From: Flavobacterium sp. Root420
GTDB lineage: Bacteria; Bacteroidota; Bacteroidia; Flavobacteriales; Flavobacteriaceae
DNA length: 36,046 nucleotides
Direction of reading: 5' to 3'
NCBI RefSeq assembly: GCF_001427905.1
Contig: NZ_LMEF01000018.1
Location: 1 to 36,046 of the forward strand
The position numbers and the translations under genes are program-made. Numbering within the stretch: the first letter of the stretch is position 1; every line of letters begins with the position of its first letter. The notes below the pieces were generated by a model. The model was given only the letters and a program-made list of their open reading frames with translations, did not search any database and was not told the origin of the DNA. Positions 34,963 to 36,046 of the stretch are shown one piece after another.

Positions 34963-35865
34963 ATGATAAGAACAATAAAGGCCCTGTTTCTTTGTACATT
35001 AATAGTAACAGCCTATCAATGTGCTACCACAAGTCAGACACCTCAGAAACATGTTGTTGAGGTGCAGGGACATCGTGGTGACCGTGGCAATTTTCCGGAG
35101 AATACCATTCCGGCTTTTTTGAGCGCAGTAAAAAAAGGTGTTGCTGTTATAGAGCTTGATGTTGTGATTTCCAAAGATCAAAAAGTGGTGGTTTCGCATG
35201 AGACTTTTATGTCGGCCCAGTATATGTCAGATCCTGATGGAAATCCTATAGCAAAAGAAAAAGAACACAGCTATAATCTTTATGAAATGACGTATGACAG
35301 CATTAAAAGATTTGACAGCGGTTCCAGAGGAAATGTTAGTTTTCCAAGTCAGCAAAAAATGAAAACGTATAAACCATTACTTTCAGAGGTAATCGATAGT
35401 GTGGAGCATTACATCAAGATAAATAAGCTAAAGCCGGCCAGGTATAATATTGAAATCAAATCAGAAAAAGCAGATTACGGTATACGACAGCCACAGCCTG
35501 AAGTATTTTCTGCAATGGTGATGAAAATAATTAATGATAAAGGAATTGAAAAAAAGATGAATATACAGTCTTTTGATCCGGTGCTTTTAAATGTTTTTCA
35601 TAAAAAATATCCTAAACCTACCATTGCCTTTCTTGTAGGTGAAGGCACTTTGACGGAAAACTTGGCAAGGCTTGATTTCATACCGGAAATTTATAGTCCG
35701 AATTATAAATTGCTGGACAAAAATCAGATGGGTCCGCTTCGAACTTTAAAGATGAAAATTATACCATGGACCGTTAACGAAGATGCAGCTATTGAACGAA
35801 TGCTTGCCCTACAGGTTGATGGAATTATTACAGATTATCCTGAGAAAGTATTAAAAAAAATATAA
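34963..35865 (+). CDS. Glycerophosphodiester phosphodiesterase lipoprotein
   Basis: A 300-aa GDPD-family TIM-barrel enzyme. The signal MIRTIKALFL CTLIVTAYQC places the lipidated Cys at residue 20. The following residues, ATTSQTPQK, lack acidic residues, so it may face the periplasm rather than the surface. Catalytic motifs are intact: GHRGDRGNFPENT (about 31-43, His-Arg and Glu-Asn), ELDVVISKDQKVVVSHE (about 63-79, Glu-Asp and the second His) and a C-terminal WTVNEDAAIERMLALQVDGIITDYPE. Such enzymes split glycerophosphodiesters into glycerol 3-phosphate and an alcohol. It ends the operon, 11 bp after the phosphoesterase gene. Confidence 0.93.
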   Translation: MIRTIKALFLCTLIVTAYQCATTSQTPQKHVVEVQGHRGDRGNFPENTIPAFLSAVKKGVAVIELDVVISKDQKVVVSHETFMSAQYMSDPDGNPIAKEKEHSYNLYEMTYDSIKRFDSGSRGNVSFPSQQKMKTYKPLLSEVIDSVEHYIKINKLKPARYNIEIKSEKADYGIRQPQPEVFSAMVMKIINDKGIEKKMNIQSFDPVLLNVFHKKYPKPTIAFLVGEGTLTENLARLDFIPEIYSPNYKLLDKNQMGPLRTLKMKIIPWTVNEDAAIERMLALQVDGIITDYPEKVLKKI

Positions 35866-35875
35866 AGACAATTAG

Positions 35876-35901
35876 AGTGATCTTGTGTTTAGGATCGCTT
35901 T
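35876..35901 (+). terminator. Weak hairpin after the GDPD gene
   Basis: AGTGATC / GATCGCT (7 bp, one G-U pair) with a 10-nt loop is followed by only two T. It is a possible operon terminator. Confidence 0.4.
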
Positions 35902-35947
35902 GAATTTGTGTTCAGTTTATTTATTTTTTTTAGAAAAGCCTTCACAA

Positions 35948-36046
35948 TGAACTGCACCCAAAAGTTTAGACGAATTTATAATTAAATTTGATAATAATGA
36001 GCTCGATATTGTATCGGGCTCATTCCTTTTAGATTAAGTTTTATTC
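35948..36046 (-). mobile_element. 3' end of the same IS3-family insertion sequence, inverted
   Basis: The terminus TGAACTGCACCC begins at 35948, and the sequence to 36044 is the exact inverse complement of 1-97. The transposase tail reads leftward toward the interior. The rest of the element lies beyond the window. The bases before it, CACAA on the plus strand, differ from those flanking the left copy. Confidence 0.85.
35982..36046 (-). CDS. IS3-family transposase OrfB, C-terminal fragment
   Basis: The minus-strand frame gives the same 20 C-terminal residues as the left copy (ending YYQI and a stop at 35982-35984). The first two bases belong to a codon cut by the window edge. It is an intact end of a transposase gene that continues beyond the window. 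Confidence 0.85.
   Translation of the reverse strand, partial: IKLNLKGMSPIQYRAHYYQI

Noticed and set aside
1..36046. Composite transposon carrying an accessory island between the two IS ends
   Set aside because: The interior includes the housekeeping gnd-zwf-pgl operon and genes with uniform base composition, and the edges look like contig ends at a repeat. No target duplication can be seen from inside the window.

Overview
The window is about 36 kb of AT-rich DNA that looks like a Flavobacterium or close relative (Bacteroidota, Flavobacteriia). The evidence is three SusC/SusD outer-membrane pairs, an ECF sigma/FecR pair, Bacteroidota-type promoters (TTG or TTTG, about 18-19 nt, then TAnnTTTG), weak ribosome binding sites, and lipoproteins whose residues after the lipobox Cys are acidic, as in surface export signals. 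Both ends of the window are the same 3' end of an IS3-family insertion sequence, in opposite orientation and identical over 97 bp. The window may therefore be a whole draft contig that stops at IS copies rather than a true transposon.

Layout, left to right. (1) IS end, then a 535-aa SAM methyltransferase on the minus strand (159-1766). (2) A minimal polysaccharide-utilisation locus: SusC (2057-5425), SusD (5439-7442), a terminator, and a separately transcribed surface lipoprotein resembling polysaccharide lyase family 14 (7829-8623). The SusC gene and the lipoprotein gene have homologous 5' leaders with the same spacing to the ATG, so they are probably co-regulated. (3) A divergent iron-uptake pair: PepSY membrane protein (minus) and TonB-dependent siderophore receptor (plus), with a palindromic, metal-repressor-like site in the PepSY promoter. 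(4) An 815-bp gene-poor region holding two imperfect 99-bp repeat units, then a promoter and a long leader with a 7-codon ORF (MKKRMCR) and a 10-bp hairpin, leading into a second SusC/SusD pair (13308-17924).

(5) A small minus-strand block: a TetR regulator with a hotdog thioesterase and an NTF2-like protein, carrying two identical 14-bp operators; then an AraC regulator and a short-chain dehydrogenase. (6) A plus-strand methyltransferase resembling trans-aconitate methyltransferase (21882-22649). (7) The oxidative pentose phosphate operon gnd-zwf-pgl on the minus strand (22705-26369). (8) A compact six-gene plus-strand operon: ECF sigma factor, FecR anti-sigma, SusC with an STN signalling domain, SusD, a calcineurin-like phosphoesterase and a glycerophosphodiester phosphodiesterase (26788-35865).

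The last operon reads as a self-regulated system for capturing and hydrolysing phosphodiesters at the cell envelope, probably glycerophosphodiesters. The most unusual signals are the leader with a Met/Cys/Arg mini-ORF before the second SusCD pair, the duplicated leader of the first locus, and the phosphodiesterase-linked SusCD operon. I saw no tRNA, rRNA, CRISPR array, phage genes or defence system.
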